22,829 nt of DNA from Phoronis ovalis (taxonomy: Eukaryota; Phoronida; Phoronidae): assembly GCA_028565635.1 (NCBI GenBank), contig JAOXYB010083832.1, forward strand, positions 1-22,829, written 5' to 3'. Positions 1 to 11,057 of the stretch are shown piece by piece; position 1 is the first letter of the stretch, and each line of letters starts with the position of its first letter. Below the pieces are notes generated by a model. The model was not told the origin of the DNA. It saw only the letters and a list, made by a program, of their open reading frames with translations, and did not search any database. The translations under genes were made by a program, and so were the position numbers.

Positions 1-278
1 TTAGCTTTTCCTCCATGGAAAATATTATTCTATAGATATGTATAGTGTCATTGAGAACAGAAAGCTTAAAAAGAACATTTGGGAACTATGAAGATAAAAG
101 AGAGATTTAATATTATCTGCTAAAAAGCATACTGTATTAAAAAGTATATAAAATAAGGCGCTAATTGACAATTAATTAGATAATTACCAGTGTTATCAAG
201 AACATGAGTAAACAGAAGATTTTCTTTAACTATAAGGAACTTTCAATAATTGGTTTTACCTGACTGTTTTATTTTCAG

Positions 279-374
279 GAAGAACTACACAGCAGGTTCA
301 TTCTCCTACAGAGCAATTTTAACATTGAAAAAGGCTCAATGTGGCACATAAGCATTACCTTAGTGGTTTATAAG
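279..374 (+). CDS. candidate internal exon, product unknown
   Basis: The sequence just upstream is a strong 3' splice-site context: a CTGAC branch-like motif, then a T-rich tract ending in TTTTCAG. The exon reads 32 codons with no stop, beginning EELHSRFILLQSNF and ending near ITLVVYK, and is followed by AAG/GTTATG, a fair 5' splice site. Its length is a multiple of three, so it starts and ends in phase 0, which matches the candidate exon starting at 557. I do not recognise the protein family. No signal peptide, membrane segment or catalytic motif is visible. An open frame of this length is common by chance in this AT-rich DNA, so the support is the splice signals and the phase agreement. If real, the gene's 5' part lies to the left of the window. 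Confidence 0.33.
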
Positions 375-556
375 GTTATGATGTTTATGTATAACATTTT
401 AGAAATTAAAGTTACCAAACGTCTAACATTTAGTTGTCATTAAATTGTACTTTAAAAGAAAAACTCATTTCATCACAAAAATATATTAAAATATTTTAAA
501 AACAAAAATATTTTCCAGGACTCTTATCTGTAACATCATTTTTTTTTTCCCTTAAG

Positions 557-697
557 CAAACAGGGATGACAAAAATACTCCCAGAATCGGTCAAGCATCT
601 CTCAAATAGAATAACCACAAACCACAATTGTTTGGTTACATTTGATATGATAAAGTTAGTTAAAAACAGAATTGATGACCTGGAGACGAACTTTTAG
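557..697 (+). CDS. candidate terminal exon with stop, product unknown
   Basis: A long pyrimidine run (nine or more T, then CCCTTAAG) gives a strong 3' splice site at 555-556. From there 46 codons are open, beginning QTGMTKILPESVKHLSNR and ending KNRIDDLETNF, then TAG at 695-697. The phase-0 start fits the phase-0 end of the exon at 279-374, giving a 182-nt intron of GT..AG type. Second codon positions contain few G residues, as is usual in real coding sequence. The C-terminal segment is mildly charged and could be helical (VKNRIDDLE), but I recognise no family. Downstream is AT-rich, with an AATAAA at about 1125 as a possible distal polyadenylation signal. The alternative is chance open frames beside chance splice motifs. 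Confidence 0.33.
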   Translation, partial: QTGMTKILPESVKHLSNRITTNHNCLVTFDMIKLVKNRIDDLETNF

Positions 698-1176
698 TTT
701 CTTCCTCTAATGACTCATTCATAGCTTCTCTAGTTTATTCCTTTCTACCTACATAGTAATACCCAATTATAAGAAATATCTGATATTATTCCATAATTAC
801 AAGAGTAAACAAACATGATTGTTAACAATAATTATATGTAAATCATGTGATTATACTATTGTTGCTCAATTGAGGAAATGTAAAAAAAAAAGGCAATTCA
901 GGGCAGCCAAAATTTATTTGACTGAATCCAAGGAGGATCTGCATAGTTTGATTAAAATTCTGGAATATTTGCATCAAATGGTAAACAACAGGTAGCAAAT
1001 CCTTTAAGTAGCTTTTATTAACCAGAAACCACAATTATGACATGTACAATAATTAAATTACAACCTATTTACCTCAAATGATAAACTTATTCACCTCAAA
1101 ATAAGATAATTCATAAGGTATGTAATAAAATGCAAAAACTCAAACCATCTCACAGATCTCACATTGTAAAGTTTCG
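698..1176. other. AT-rich spacer, possible 3' UTR
   Basis: This stretch follows the candidate stop at 695-697. It contains an AATAAA-type hexamer at about 1125 inside 'gtaataaaatg'. The minus-strand open frame of 63 codons here (843-1034) has a low-complexity F/L/N-rich translation and no supporting signal. I see nothing else. Confidence 0.3.
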
Positions 1177-1500
1177 TTTAAAAATTAAAATTCATCTAAT
1201 TTGACCAACTGTAATGAAAAACCAGGCAAAAAATATGATCACCTTAATTCTTCCTTTATTACCATACGGAGATTTTCGGGGACAATGAACTTCTAAACAT
1301 ATGGGTTACTGCACTTAGTTGTCTACATAATATATTCATTTAAAAATTTAGAAGTCATTTAAGTTGACCAAATGTAATGAAAAACCATACAAATAAAAAA
1401 AATGAACATCTTACTTCTTCCTTCATTACCATAAAGAGATTTTTTGAGAACAATGAACTTTTAAACATATTAGGTTACTACTTGTGTACATAATATATTC
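1177..1500. repeat. 163-bp imperfect tandem duplication, two copies
   Basis: Copy 1 is about 1177-1338 and copy 2 about 1339-1500. Landmarks recur at a spacing of 163-168: TTGACCAA/C-TGTAATGAAAAACCA at 1201 and 1364, ATTCTTCC or ACTTCTTCC with TT(T/C)ATTACCATA following, CAATGAACTT(C/T)TAAACATAT at 1283 and 1451, and ACATAATATATTCA at 1325 and 1488. Small indels separate the copies. Neither has an open reading frame. I found no third copy on either side. Confidence 0.85.
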
Positions 1501-2845
1501 AGATTTATATCGCATATATTAATAATTATTATAATCAGAAGGTTGTGCACTGACTGCCCGACACAGTGCATGTCACTATTGCCTACTACATTACCTTTCT
1601 AATTAGCAGCATTAACACAAATCTCATTCAAATGGCAGTTACGTATGACATGCCTTGCTTAGGCTCTCCCTCATGTTCGACAATAACAAATTAACTTACT
1701 AGTTGCGGTTACATATTACAATATAAAATCAAATCAGGGATGCATAAGACTGTTTCATGCTCTCTGTCCATTCAAAAAGGGGTTAATTCAAGCTTGACTT
1801 GACAAGTAAAAAAATACTACACATTGTGTTGGCAATTTGATTTTAATTTTTTTTAGAAAGCTATAATCATAACTAAAAATCGGCAACAGGCTCAATGTAT
1901 TCCTTTACTGGTACAAAGTCATGTGGTTACAGATATTAAAGCACTTGAGATTTCTTAGAAATTAAAATTAGGTATCAACAGGTAGTGTATCCTCAGGAAA
2001 TAATTCGCATTAACCGCAAATATTATCAGGTGGAAATTACTAATTAATAACGCTGAAGGTCTTCAGTCATTTCTAGCCCGAAGTTCCAAGGTTAATTCAA
2101 AATTGAAAGGAATCATTGGAGGGTATTTTACGTCTCAAAGTACCACCAAAAAATTGATACGCCTACGTGAATCAGCATCACAAGGTTATTTTACGAGCTT
2201 GTTTATTTATGACTTATTAAAAACCATTCAGAAAGATTAATGATGCTAGATGTGATAAAAATGTAGTATGCTCTATTAAATATTTGAAATTATGATTAAA
2301 CTTTTTTATGCTTAGGACAAAAAAATAACTGTTTTTGAAAAGGAAATCTTCATATATGGTAATTTTCAACGTAGGCGTCAAAAAGAAATAGAATACTTTT
2401 CCAACAGAAGTGGTTTATTATTATTGTAATAAAAATGAATGCACATTAAAGTGAATAATAATTATTTGTTATTGAAATGTGTTATCCTCTACACACCTTT
2501 TTGACTTAGATAGCTATCATTCATATTGTAATGAAGGAGGTGCCCACATGATATTGGTAAACAATGAGATTGATTTTATTGCACTGATAAATTGTTTTTA
2601 TCCAGCGTGGAGATGATGATGATAAGAACCTGCATCATCCAGATATGATAAACAAGAAGAGTAATTATAAATAATGATGCATTCCTGTATTCCTTCAATA
2701 ATACCTTAGTGAATCATTGGTATATTTAGAAAGTTATAAGGACAAATTTCATTCAATTTTAGAAATTTCGTTAAAATTGAATCTTACATTAAGCAAATTT
2801 TTGAATGAAATAATTTTCATTGAATCTGTAACAGCAAATGATCTT
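1501..2845. other. AT-rich noncoding stretch with one ambiguous open frame
   Basis: This stretch includes a small hairpin (TGCACTG at 1546-1552 pairing with CAGTGCA at 1564-1570). It also holds a 78-codon frame without an ATG at 2004-2240 (see findings), a (GAT)4 run at 2612-2623, and an 11-bp-stem inverted repeat at 2751-2782. I see no confident gene. Confidence 0.4.
2751..2782. repeat. short perfect inverted repeat (11-bp arms)
   Basis: ATTCAATTTTA at 2751-2761 is the exact reverse complement of TAAAATTGAAT at 2772-2782, with a 10-nt loop that contains GAAATTTC, itself a palindrome. The sequence is AT-only apart from three G/C positions, so chance is plausible. Confidence 0.5.
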
Positions 2846-3335
2846 TCATCAGTTTGCATTAAAAAAACCCACAATTAATACATAATTTCAGAAATAAGTC
2901 TTGCACAACAATGCTTTACCTAACCGATTACGGCAATTCTTCTCAATTCGTACAACTCCATTATTCGTACACACCCCCTTTTTCAGATTTTATAATTTTG
3001 TATTTCATAAATTTCATACACCCCCCAAAATTAAAAAAAATAATAATTTTTTTTTTGTACGAATTTGAGAACAATTACCGTACATTAGTTGAAAATCATC
3101 AAAAAAAACAGCACAATGTAATACATATTTTGAAAAATATGTCTTGCACAACAATGTTTTACCTAACAGATTACAGTAGCGGAAAATCATCAAAAAAAAA
3201 AACACACAATGTAATACATATTTTGAAAAATATGTCTTGCACAACAATGTTTTACCTAACAGATTACATTAGTGGAAAATCATCAAAAAAAAACATGATG
3301 TAATTCATTTTTTGAGAAATGTGTCTGGAATCGCA
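2846..3335. repeat. ~92-bp tandem array, four units, one interrupted
   Basis: Complete units start at GAAAATCATC at 3091, 3182 and 3275 (spacing 91 and 93). Each unit has GAAAATCATC, an A8-10 run, CACAATGTAATACAT, the perfect palindrome ACATATTTT-GA-AAAATATGT minus its overlap, then GTCTTGCACAACAATG, TTTTACCTAACAGATTACA. The first unit (about 2846-2930, continuing at 3081-3090) is more diverged and is split by the insertion at 2931-3080. The last unit decays after about 3335. Units 3091-3181 and 3182-3274 are nearly identical, implying a recent duplication of that unit. The long + and - strand open frames across this array are by-products of the repeat, not genes. Confidence 0.9.
2931..3080. 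mobile_element. 150-bp non-autonomous TIR element (MITE), TA target site
   Basis: The ends are inverted repeats. The left arm at 2931-2955 starts CGGCAATTCTTCTC, and the reverse complement of 3055-3080 starts CGGTAATTGTTCTC. Both continue into AATTCGTACAA, with two mismatches and a one-base gap over about 25 bp. It is flanked by TA at 2929-2930 and 3081-3082. The same position in the two downstream array units reads GATTACAGTAG and GATTACATTAG with a single TA, so the empty site survives beside it. A TA duplication is characteristic of the Tc1/mariner superfamily. The interior has C5/C6 tracts (TTCGTACACACCCCC and TTCATACACCCCCC) and a long A/T run, and no coding capacity. It must have been moved by a transposase encoded elsewhere. 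Confidence 0.85.
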
Positions 3336-6300
3336 GTAATTCACCTAGCTTACTATTGCATTAAAAATGTATATTTGCCCAAATGTTGCACAATCCAAGG
3401 ATCAACAGGTTCAGCATATCACATTACATGTAATTTACAAGTGAATCATACTATATGACAAATTTGTAATACGGGAAGTTCATTATTAGATGACAATCTA
3501 GAGTTGTTATCATTTTGTATATTCCATCAAAATGTAACATGAAATGAAAAATAGATGACATGTTTATTTGCCGATTAAGTAATTTTCATACAGCAATAAT
3601 TTTTAGACGGCTACTGAATCGTTCCCTATTAGATTTTGATACAATCTCGAAATTTTTATTTGTGACAGTGACATCTGGTGGTCAGTACATGCTTTAAATT
3701 ACACAATTTATTCAAAATTCATGATTGTGAAAAATTAACAAGACAATAAAAGTTTCCTTTACCTATAAAACTTTTTACATAATTTACGAATTTCATAGGC
3801 AACTCTCCATTTCAATCTGCATAATCAAAAACAATACTCTTCATTTCTTTATTTAAATTAGTCATTATTTACAAATCTTCAAAATAACATTTTGGGGATT
3901 AAATTATTAAAACTTAGTGTTTCATATTTTTTTTTAATTATACCTATTGGTTAAGCTAATGATCAACAACAGTTTTACCAGGTTACCATAATAAAGACAA
4001 TATATAACAGCCATTCTGCTGAAAACATGACAGCTGCTGAGTGGTAATGCACATTTAGAAGTGCTGTTATGTTATTTGAATGGCACTATTGCCTGCATCA
4101 TAGGTAGGTATACTGAGCTCAGTTTGTTACGGACAGGCTAAAAGAAGAATGCTAAGAACACACAGGAGCGGTATGTGTTGTGTATGCATGTACTGCAGCT
4201 TCGAGCCCTCATTGGATAACCATAGAGGATTTAGTGAATGACACTTGTATTACATTATTGCAAAATTTCTTTTACCTTTATTACTACACAAACCACATTT
4301 ATGATGAAAGAATTTTAAAAATAGAGTAGGATTTCCTAAATGTTTCAAATACTGGACATTATTGTTTACAAACAGTTACATGAATGTACTCTATGAATAC
4401 ACCAAATTGAAGTCCTCTCATAGCAGAATATTTCGAACGTCAACAACCTATTTATAGCCTAGGGCTTTTCCCTAAGTTCACAAGAGCTGACGTCACAATT
4501 TAGGTCATACGTGGGTAATGTCTTGTCTACTGTTTGCTCTTACAAATATTTGCTATAGTACATTAATCTTTATTAATATCAAATATTATTCAAAATTTCG
4601 CAATAAACAAGTAGTTAAAAATACTTTAGTGACACAATATATTTGTTTTATGAAAGTATTTTACATTTTCTTAGAGAACTCAATAATTAATTGTCTATTT
4701 TTTAGGTAAAGTATCATCTTTTCTGGCAAGAATACCATGGGTTATAAAGAACCCCAATACATTATACATGACGTACTTCACGTGACGATTATTCGCCCTA
4801 CTTTACTTGGACATGCACCAAATATATGAGACTGCCTTATTTCATAACAGAATAGTCTGATAAATTTCTAATTTTTCTGGCAATCAACAAGTGTTTTTCT
4901 CTCATTTGATCTCCATATCAGTTCAAGGGTGATAACAGTCTGCTACACAGATAGAAGAACAGTACTACAAGTCTTGTCATATAAAAATTGGCACGTTTTC
5001 TGCAAATTAAACCATTTAAATTTTTTTAAAAATTCAAAATTTAAATTTCAGTATAAAATAGCAATAATTAAGTCAAAAGAAGATATGTTTTGGGGTAAGA
5101 TTACAGAAAATATATCTGTCAGTGACCGTGGCGAAGAAAAATTGTTTGCACAACATTTCATGATTTTACTACCTTAGGAGAGTAAATCTGTTTTATCTTT
5201 GACATGTTAAAATAAATTGCAGTAATAAAAATGTTCATTCAGAAGATGCTTTGTGAAATTCAAGTTGCACTAAACTCTATCAGCAGAGGCAGAGGAAGGA
5301 AAGTTTCCATCCATTTTATGTATATACATTTTTAAACTGGGTTGTTTACGAAATCTGGGAACTGTTCTTTCTGACTTTTTTCTTGGTAACAACATGATAT
5401 TAAAATTGGACTCACTTAGGCGTATGAATTAAATATCATATTTATGCATGTACCTTTACAGATAAAACATGTGCAAATTGGACGAAACCTAAGTAACACG
5501 AAAATTCCATTTAGCATGTCAAAAGATTATAATATGGCAATGATAAGAAAACTAATATCCTCTCCTACAATTTATGAATGGACCACTCACAATTATCTGC
5601 AGAAAAACAACCCTTTTATGAAATTAAATACCTGTTGATTAAGACAGGTAAAGCCTAAAGGTAGATTCTTATACTTAAATATCACATCTTTCTTTAAGAT
5701 ATATAACAGCAATGCTAAGAATCTGTACTAGTCAGACATTCAAAAAAAATTCTTTTATTTCGAATCATAAAAAACAGCCCTAAATCTAAGCAACCAGTCT
5801 ACATCAGAGTGACAGTATTCAAAATTTAAGAAACATTCCCGTGCATTAATATTTAGACAATAAACTAAAGGATATTTTTTCAAAGCTTAAGAAAATTTGC
5901 TTACCCTTTAGACGATTTTGTTTATGTAGATTAACAACTTATTAATATTTAGTTAATCGATTTTTATAAAGTCTATATTTGTATATCCCATGTCACGTAG
6001 GTAAACCATTGACGTTTTTTAGCATGTCAGATTACAGTTTTGTTGATATTATTAATTTTTGGTTCCTGGAACAGTAGATTAGACACTGGTCTAGTGATTA
6101 TTTTGTTTGGTATATTTTTGTTTACGAAAACTCGATAGAGTGCGGTTTGTTGTTTTTGCTGCAATTGATCGACTTGAATATTCATTGTTTTATGATTAGA
6201 CCTACCCTGAATTGATTTGCAAGGACACATAAAAGCGTTTGCAAATAAAATAAAGTGTTTTTTTTGAAAAAGGAGCCTAGACATTTTAATAGTTCATTGT

Positions 6301-7623
6301 TCCTTTCACATACAGAATGTTTGAATAGAGTTTTATTGGTGAAATGAACTGTTTGAATAAGAACAACTTTCGCCTTATTGACTTTTTACAAACACTTTCC
6401 AAAAAGATGTATGCATAAGAACTTTAAGAGAAAAATATTAACCTATTTTAAGTAATTTTTATGGGGGTGGAGTAAGCTATTTAAACTAAATAAATTTACA
6501 TATAAAATACTCAATTACCTCCCGTAGATTCACCCAAAGGGAGTGAGCAAAAATGATAAGTATGTCTAAAGGGTATAGGAAAAAATTATGACATCCCTTA
6601 AAAAAGTGTTAGTAACCTGAGTAAGAGATAAATCAGTATTTGTTATATCAAAAACTTGGAATCGAAGTAATTAAAAGTGAACATGGATATAATACTGTTC
6701 CACTATTTTTTTTAAATGATAAAATTAAAGAAGGCTGTTAAAATTTGTCGCAGATTTTTACCAGGATTATCCTATGCTACCGGTAAGAGTCCCCTTTTAT
6801 TACGCATGTTTATCACCTCTATGTACCTCTAAACGGATAAATGAATTATCTTCAAAATTCAGACTACATCAAATATTATCAAAATGTTCTAATACATCCG
6901 AGATATCACATATCAGTTATTAGTACGTGCATAAGAGAGGAACTGGTGAGCATTTGCACTCAGTGTTGTACTATCTCAAGTAAACAGGCTGGCGTAATCA
7001 CGCCATCAAAAACATGGGTAAAGTAAATGTAATAAAAGTATGCGTAAGATATGGCCTAAACAGCACCCATGACTAATCAACAGATTTCTGATTATGGTGT
7101 GAAAGGTTAGGTATAACAAAATTTTGTACATACTCTTCAGGATTTGGAAACAGCTTTTTATTTTTTTTGTTTTCTAATTGTGAATATATAGTTTTATGTA
7201 TGTACATGCAGCCAAATGCTAGTCTAAACACTTTTAATTATGCTGTAACAGTTCATGGTCTTATTTCATTCAGCATGTCCCAACTTGGGACTCCCAAGAT
7301 CTAACTTGGCTTTAGGAATCTTTTTAGTGGATCATATCAATATACCAGTATTGATTAAAAGATAAAAATCATCTTAATTATAAAGATCAACATGCTGCAA
7401 AAGCGAATATTCCACTTATAATACCACTATGATTGTACACTAAAGCATGCATGATCATTAATTTATAACACAACCAATGTATCACATAAAAGAAATGTGA
7501 TATAATTCTAAAAAGAACTTCTAGTGCTTTTATGTTTTATACAACACATGGCAATTTGAATTCAATCTTCTCTCTAAAGAACTTTATAACAAAATTTCTT
7601 AAAGTGTAGTAACTAAAGACTTT
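3336..7623. other. long AT-rich stretch without supported genes
   Basis: I see no recognisable protein, RNA gene or mobile element here. Open frames of 61-85 codons at 4518, 4929, 5444, 6841 (+) and 6027 (-) have translations without recognisable motifs or splice context, and their lengths are within chance expectation for this composition. A consensus cAMP-response-type octamer TGACGTCA sits at 4488-4495, without any supported promoter nearby. Confidence 0.4.
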
Positions 7624-8088
7624 TTGAGATGGGCTGAGAGATATCAGGTGTTTGACAGTATAATTGGAATACTGGACCTCACAGAAATCAAATTTAAGTT
7701 CAGCAGTCTATTAAAAGTTAGAAACACTAAAATTGAAAATCAAAAACAAGTACTAAAACCTGATACAAAACTTCACAAAGCCTTATTTGTTATGTCTCCA
7801 GCCCTACTTCAGATTAACTGTAGTAACCTGTGGAGTCAACAGAACAGAATTTGCTTAAAATTAAACACTGACAATTAAATTGCAATCCCCCAGAAACAAG
7901 AAAAGTGGCTAGGCACAGCAAAGAGTGAACAAACACAACTAACCATTTCAGAATTATTGTTGGAATTGGATCAAATGTTTCGGTTATCTACAAAGGACAG
8001 TAAAATTGAACAAAATATATTTCAAAAAGAATACAAAATACAGGGAGAACGTTTGATAACAAATGTCGCTAGTCCCTTTATAGTTTAA
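7624..8088 (+). CDS. candidate 3' coding region with one in-frame stop or hidden intron, product unknown
   Basis: An ATG-initiated frame runs 84 codons to TAA at 7876-7878. The same frame then continues, open, from 7879 to TAA at 8086-8088. Just after the first stop is a C5AG acceptor-like site (7887-7893), so one reading is a terminal exon starting at 7894 (KQEKWLGTAKSEQTQL near the start, NVASPFIV at the end). The 7894-8088 part is rich in Glu, Gln, Lys and Leu with no Cys. G is more frequent at first codon positions (15) than at second (8) or third (11), as in real coding DNA. It looks helical or coiled-coil-like (SELLLELDQMF). AATAAA at 8199-8204 and 8489-8494 could end a transcript. Alternatives are a pseudogene or a chance frame. 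I do not recognise the family. Confidence 0.35.
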
Positions 8089-8198
8089 ATGAACACTGTG
8101 TTTTGAGTTGCTCATGAGAAAATGAGTTTTGTAATAATATACTGTATTTATGATGAAAACTTAAAGGTAAAACTGAGAAAAGAAGTTAAATCATACAT

Positions 8199-8204
8199 AA
8201 TAAA
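8199..8204 (+). promoter_or_regulatory. possible polyadenylation signal AATAAA
   Basis: A canonical AATAAA lies 111 nt after the candidate stop at 8086-8088, and a second copy at 8489-8494 precedes a T-rich patch. The hexamer is common in AT-rich DNA, so its weight depends on the coding call upstream being real. Confidence 0.25.
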
Positions 8205-11031
8205 AAGATTGTAATATATGATGAAGGTGCTGCATGAATACTCGGGTGAATGCAAATAATGGCTTCATTGAGCTGCATTAAAATGTTATCTTTGTGCATA
8301 TTTAATGCAACTTATGTATGTTTTGGAGTTTTACTGATTTGTAAGATATATGTACAATAACAAAAACATGAATGGAAATCTATGTATCTATTGAAATGTG
8401 ATATATGTCTTTGAAATGTCATAAAAAGTAGTAGTCCCTTTTCTTTATACAAAATGCGCTAAGTAAAATGTGTTATTCTGTGTAATGTAATAAATGATCT
8501 TTTGACCACCAAAATCAAATTAATTTTGAAATACACTTCAACTGAGATTATCAAGTAGTGTTTTCATCAAAAACAATATTACGTTTTTCATTCATCAGTT
8601 TCTGTATAGGTATTTTAAACCTAGGTAAACTTTAGCCATTGACAAATGTTGATTTACACAGCAGCAATTTGGCACAATATCGGCTTTTAATGCTGACTTC
8701 CTGTCGATAAATCAAAATGGAAGGACGATAACATACACTCTAGTCACAATTCCCACCCATGCTGAGAGAATAAACATTGAACACAAATATCCCAATATAA
8801 ATATTAGCAAATCATATATCGACCAGTCAATCATTAAATAAAGCTGACCAATCCTAAATGAGATAACATTTTGGCAGGTAAACGACCCTATCAGATGATA
8901 ATAATAATAAGTAGCAGATAATTCTACCTGGTGGTAAACGCTTTTATTATGTGAGAAAATTATTATTGTTATTTTAACACGAAATTTTGTTGGTCTGACG
9001 TACACACAGGTTATAACTTGTGAGCATTTACTGTATTGGCAGGCAGTTCAATTATAAAGGTGCAGTACATGACTAAAGTCAGGTTGTTGTACTGCATAAA
9101 AAAACAAGCTTATCATAATCTGAAGATTAAAATGAAGCATTTCAAAGGATACACAAATTGGTGATCCTTGACAGATACCAACTGCAGTTTTGATGATCAA
9201 GATAAACTTTATCATTATTGAGTAAACATACATACAGGGTAGATCCTGAATTTGCTGAAGGAGGATTATTCCACTGTTTGAGAAATTATTTAACAGAATT
9301 TTAAAAATCATCCATGCATGATTACATGGCCTGCAAACCAAGCCCTTCTGACATAATCTATACACACAAGTAAACACAGGTTGGAACCTGTAATTAATTA
9401 CCTAATTCTCACATGCAAAAAAGGTACGCATGTAAAACTAGTAGCATTTTGCACAGTTCAAAAATAACATTTACTACAGGACTGAATCTATAGTGAAAGT
9501 TCTTCCATTAATTATTACTTGAAAAGTTTTGTCCAACATAAACAGTGACCCCTGGTGATGAACCTTCTGTGACCTAAGTATTGTCACATAAGTCACCATA
9601 GATTAGACCAGTACATTCACTGTACTAACAACAATTGGTATTATAAAGTTGTCATCCATAACCAATAAAAGGTACTGACCAAGTGCATCATAGCACATAC
9701 TACAAAATTATTTGTTTTCATGTTAATAGAAAAGAAAATGTTATTCATAATTGACACAGAGTGGAGGTTTCAAAACATTCACACATTTGACGTTTTTGAT
9801 GTTGTTTATTGAAACTTTTACAATGATATCCATAGCTGCCCCTGTAATATAAATAAGTTCTCTGAAGTGACTATGGTTTTTAAATTTTTATATTCATGCT
9901 GATGAAAAAGTTGTCTAGATGTGGTGTTCCAACAGTAAAGTCACTGTGTTTTATAGCACACAATAACATAACCAGTGAGTAATAAAACTTTGTTATAATC
10001 TGCAGTAATAAACAGATAGGGCTAATGGTAGCTCAGGGTGATATTGCATGTAATAATACAATAAAATAGTAAAAGGCACTGTTCATTATTTAGAAAACAG
10101 CAAAGGACTGCAATATAAAGAAGCCAATAAGACCCTGTATACAATGGCCCACCAACATTGAGTTTGTTGACCAGTTTTTTTTTGGCCCAGAAGCCACTAT
10201 GTAATTAAAATTATATTGTGGCTTTTCAGGCAAAAACAACAGGCAGTGACCATTCACAGCTCCATCACAGTATAAGTGCATGTTACATTATATACTGAGA
10301 AAAACCACATTTGCAAAAAGGAAAACAATTATTTATGAAACGACTGAACTGTTTTATTACTATTCAGAATGTGGAGTAGAAATCAAATTTAGACAAATTT
10401 GAATAAACATGAAAGTAAAGTGATACTAAAAGATGCGCAACATTGAATTTCAATAGGTAAAAATGACAAAAAATCTCATTGTGAATGAGTAGTGGTATAT
10501 TTCATATTGGCAACCCCCTGGGACACTTTCATATATCAACAAAAAGAAGATGTGCTGCATTAAACCTCAAAAGAAATAAGAGCCCAAAGTCCTTCTTTTA
10601 ATCATAACAATTCAATTCATCATATGTGGTAATAACTAATAGAAATTATGGAAAAGTACCATGAATTTCTAGGCACTGAATTCATTACTGTAACTGTTAA
10701 AAGTAACATTTTTATGTGAAATCTGCAAGATGCGGAGAAAAGGTTTTTTAGTATATGATTTGCTTCTTAACTTCACAGTCTATGAGACCCTAGTGGTAAT
10801 AAAATTTTCCAATTGAGAACTGGATTCTCTGTAATGACACCAAAAAGAACACATGACAGTGCATCTAAATCTTCCCTTATTGTGGCAATTCATTATTTCA
10901 CAACGAAAGTGAAACATACATTTCTATAGTTGCCGAACAATGGATATAACATTTAAGGTACCAGTTCTCCAAAGTCAATCTTAATCCAATCATTGACAGA
11001 ACATCATTTCCTATATAACATCAAATCTCAA

Positions 11032-11057
11032 TCTCTCTCCCCCCTCCTCCCCCCCAG
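11032..11057 (+). repeat. pyrimidine tract ending in CAG
   Basis: Twenty-four uninterrupted C/T residues (TCTCTCTCCCCCCTCC and more C) are followed by AG at 11056-11057. This is either a low-complexity repeat or a strong 3' splice site. Nine bases later GTAACA could serve as a 5' splice site. It stands out from the AT-rich surroundings. Confidence 0.5.

Noticed and set aside
2911-3303. 130-codon + strand frame and 77-codon minus-strand frame
   Set aside because: Both run across the ~92-bp tandem array and the inserted element. The repeated peptide (LYLTDY..SKKK) simply mirrors the DNA repeat.
4191-4215. tRNA-like B-box (GCTTCGAGCCC)
   Set aside because: No A-box at a proper distance and no cloverleaf; no tRNA or tRNA-derived SINE can be built around it.
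4488-4495. Perfect TGACGTCA cAMP-response-type site
   Set aside because: One 8-mer in 23 kb is near chance, and no promoter or gene start is supported nearby.
9048-9377. 109-codon minus-strand frame
   Set aside because: Cys/Ile/Leu-rich translation with no motif, no splice context, and a length within chance range when all frames are considered.
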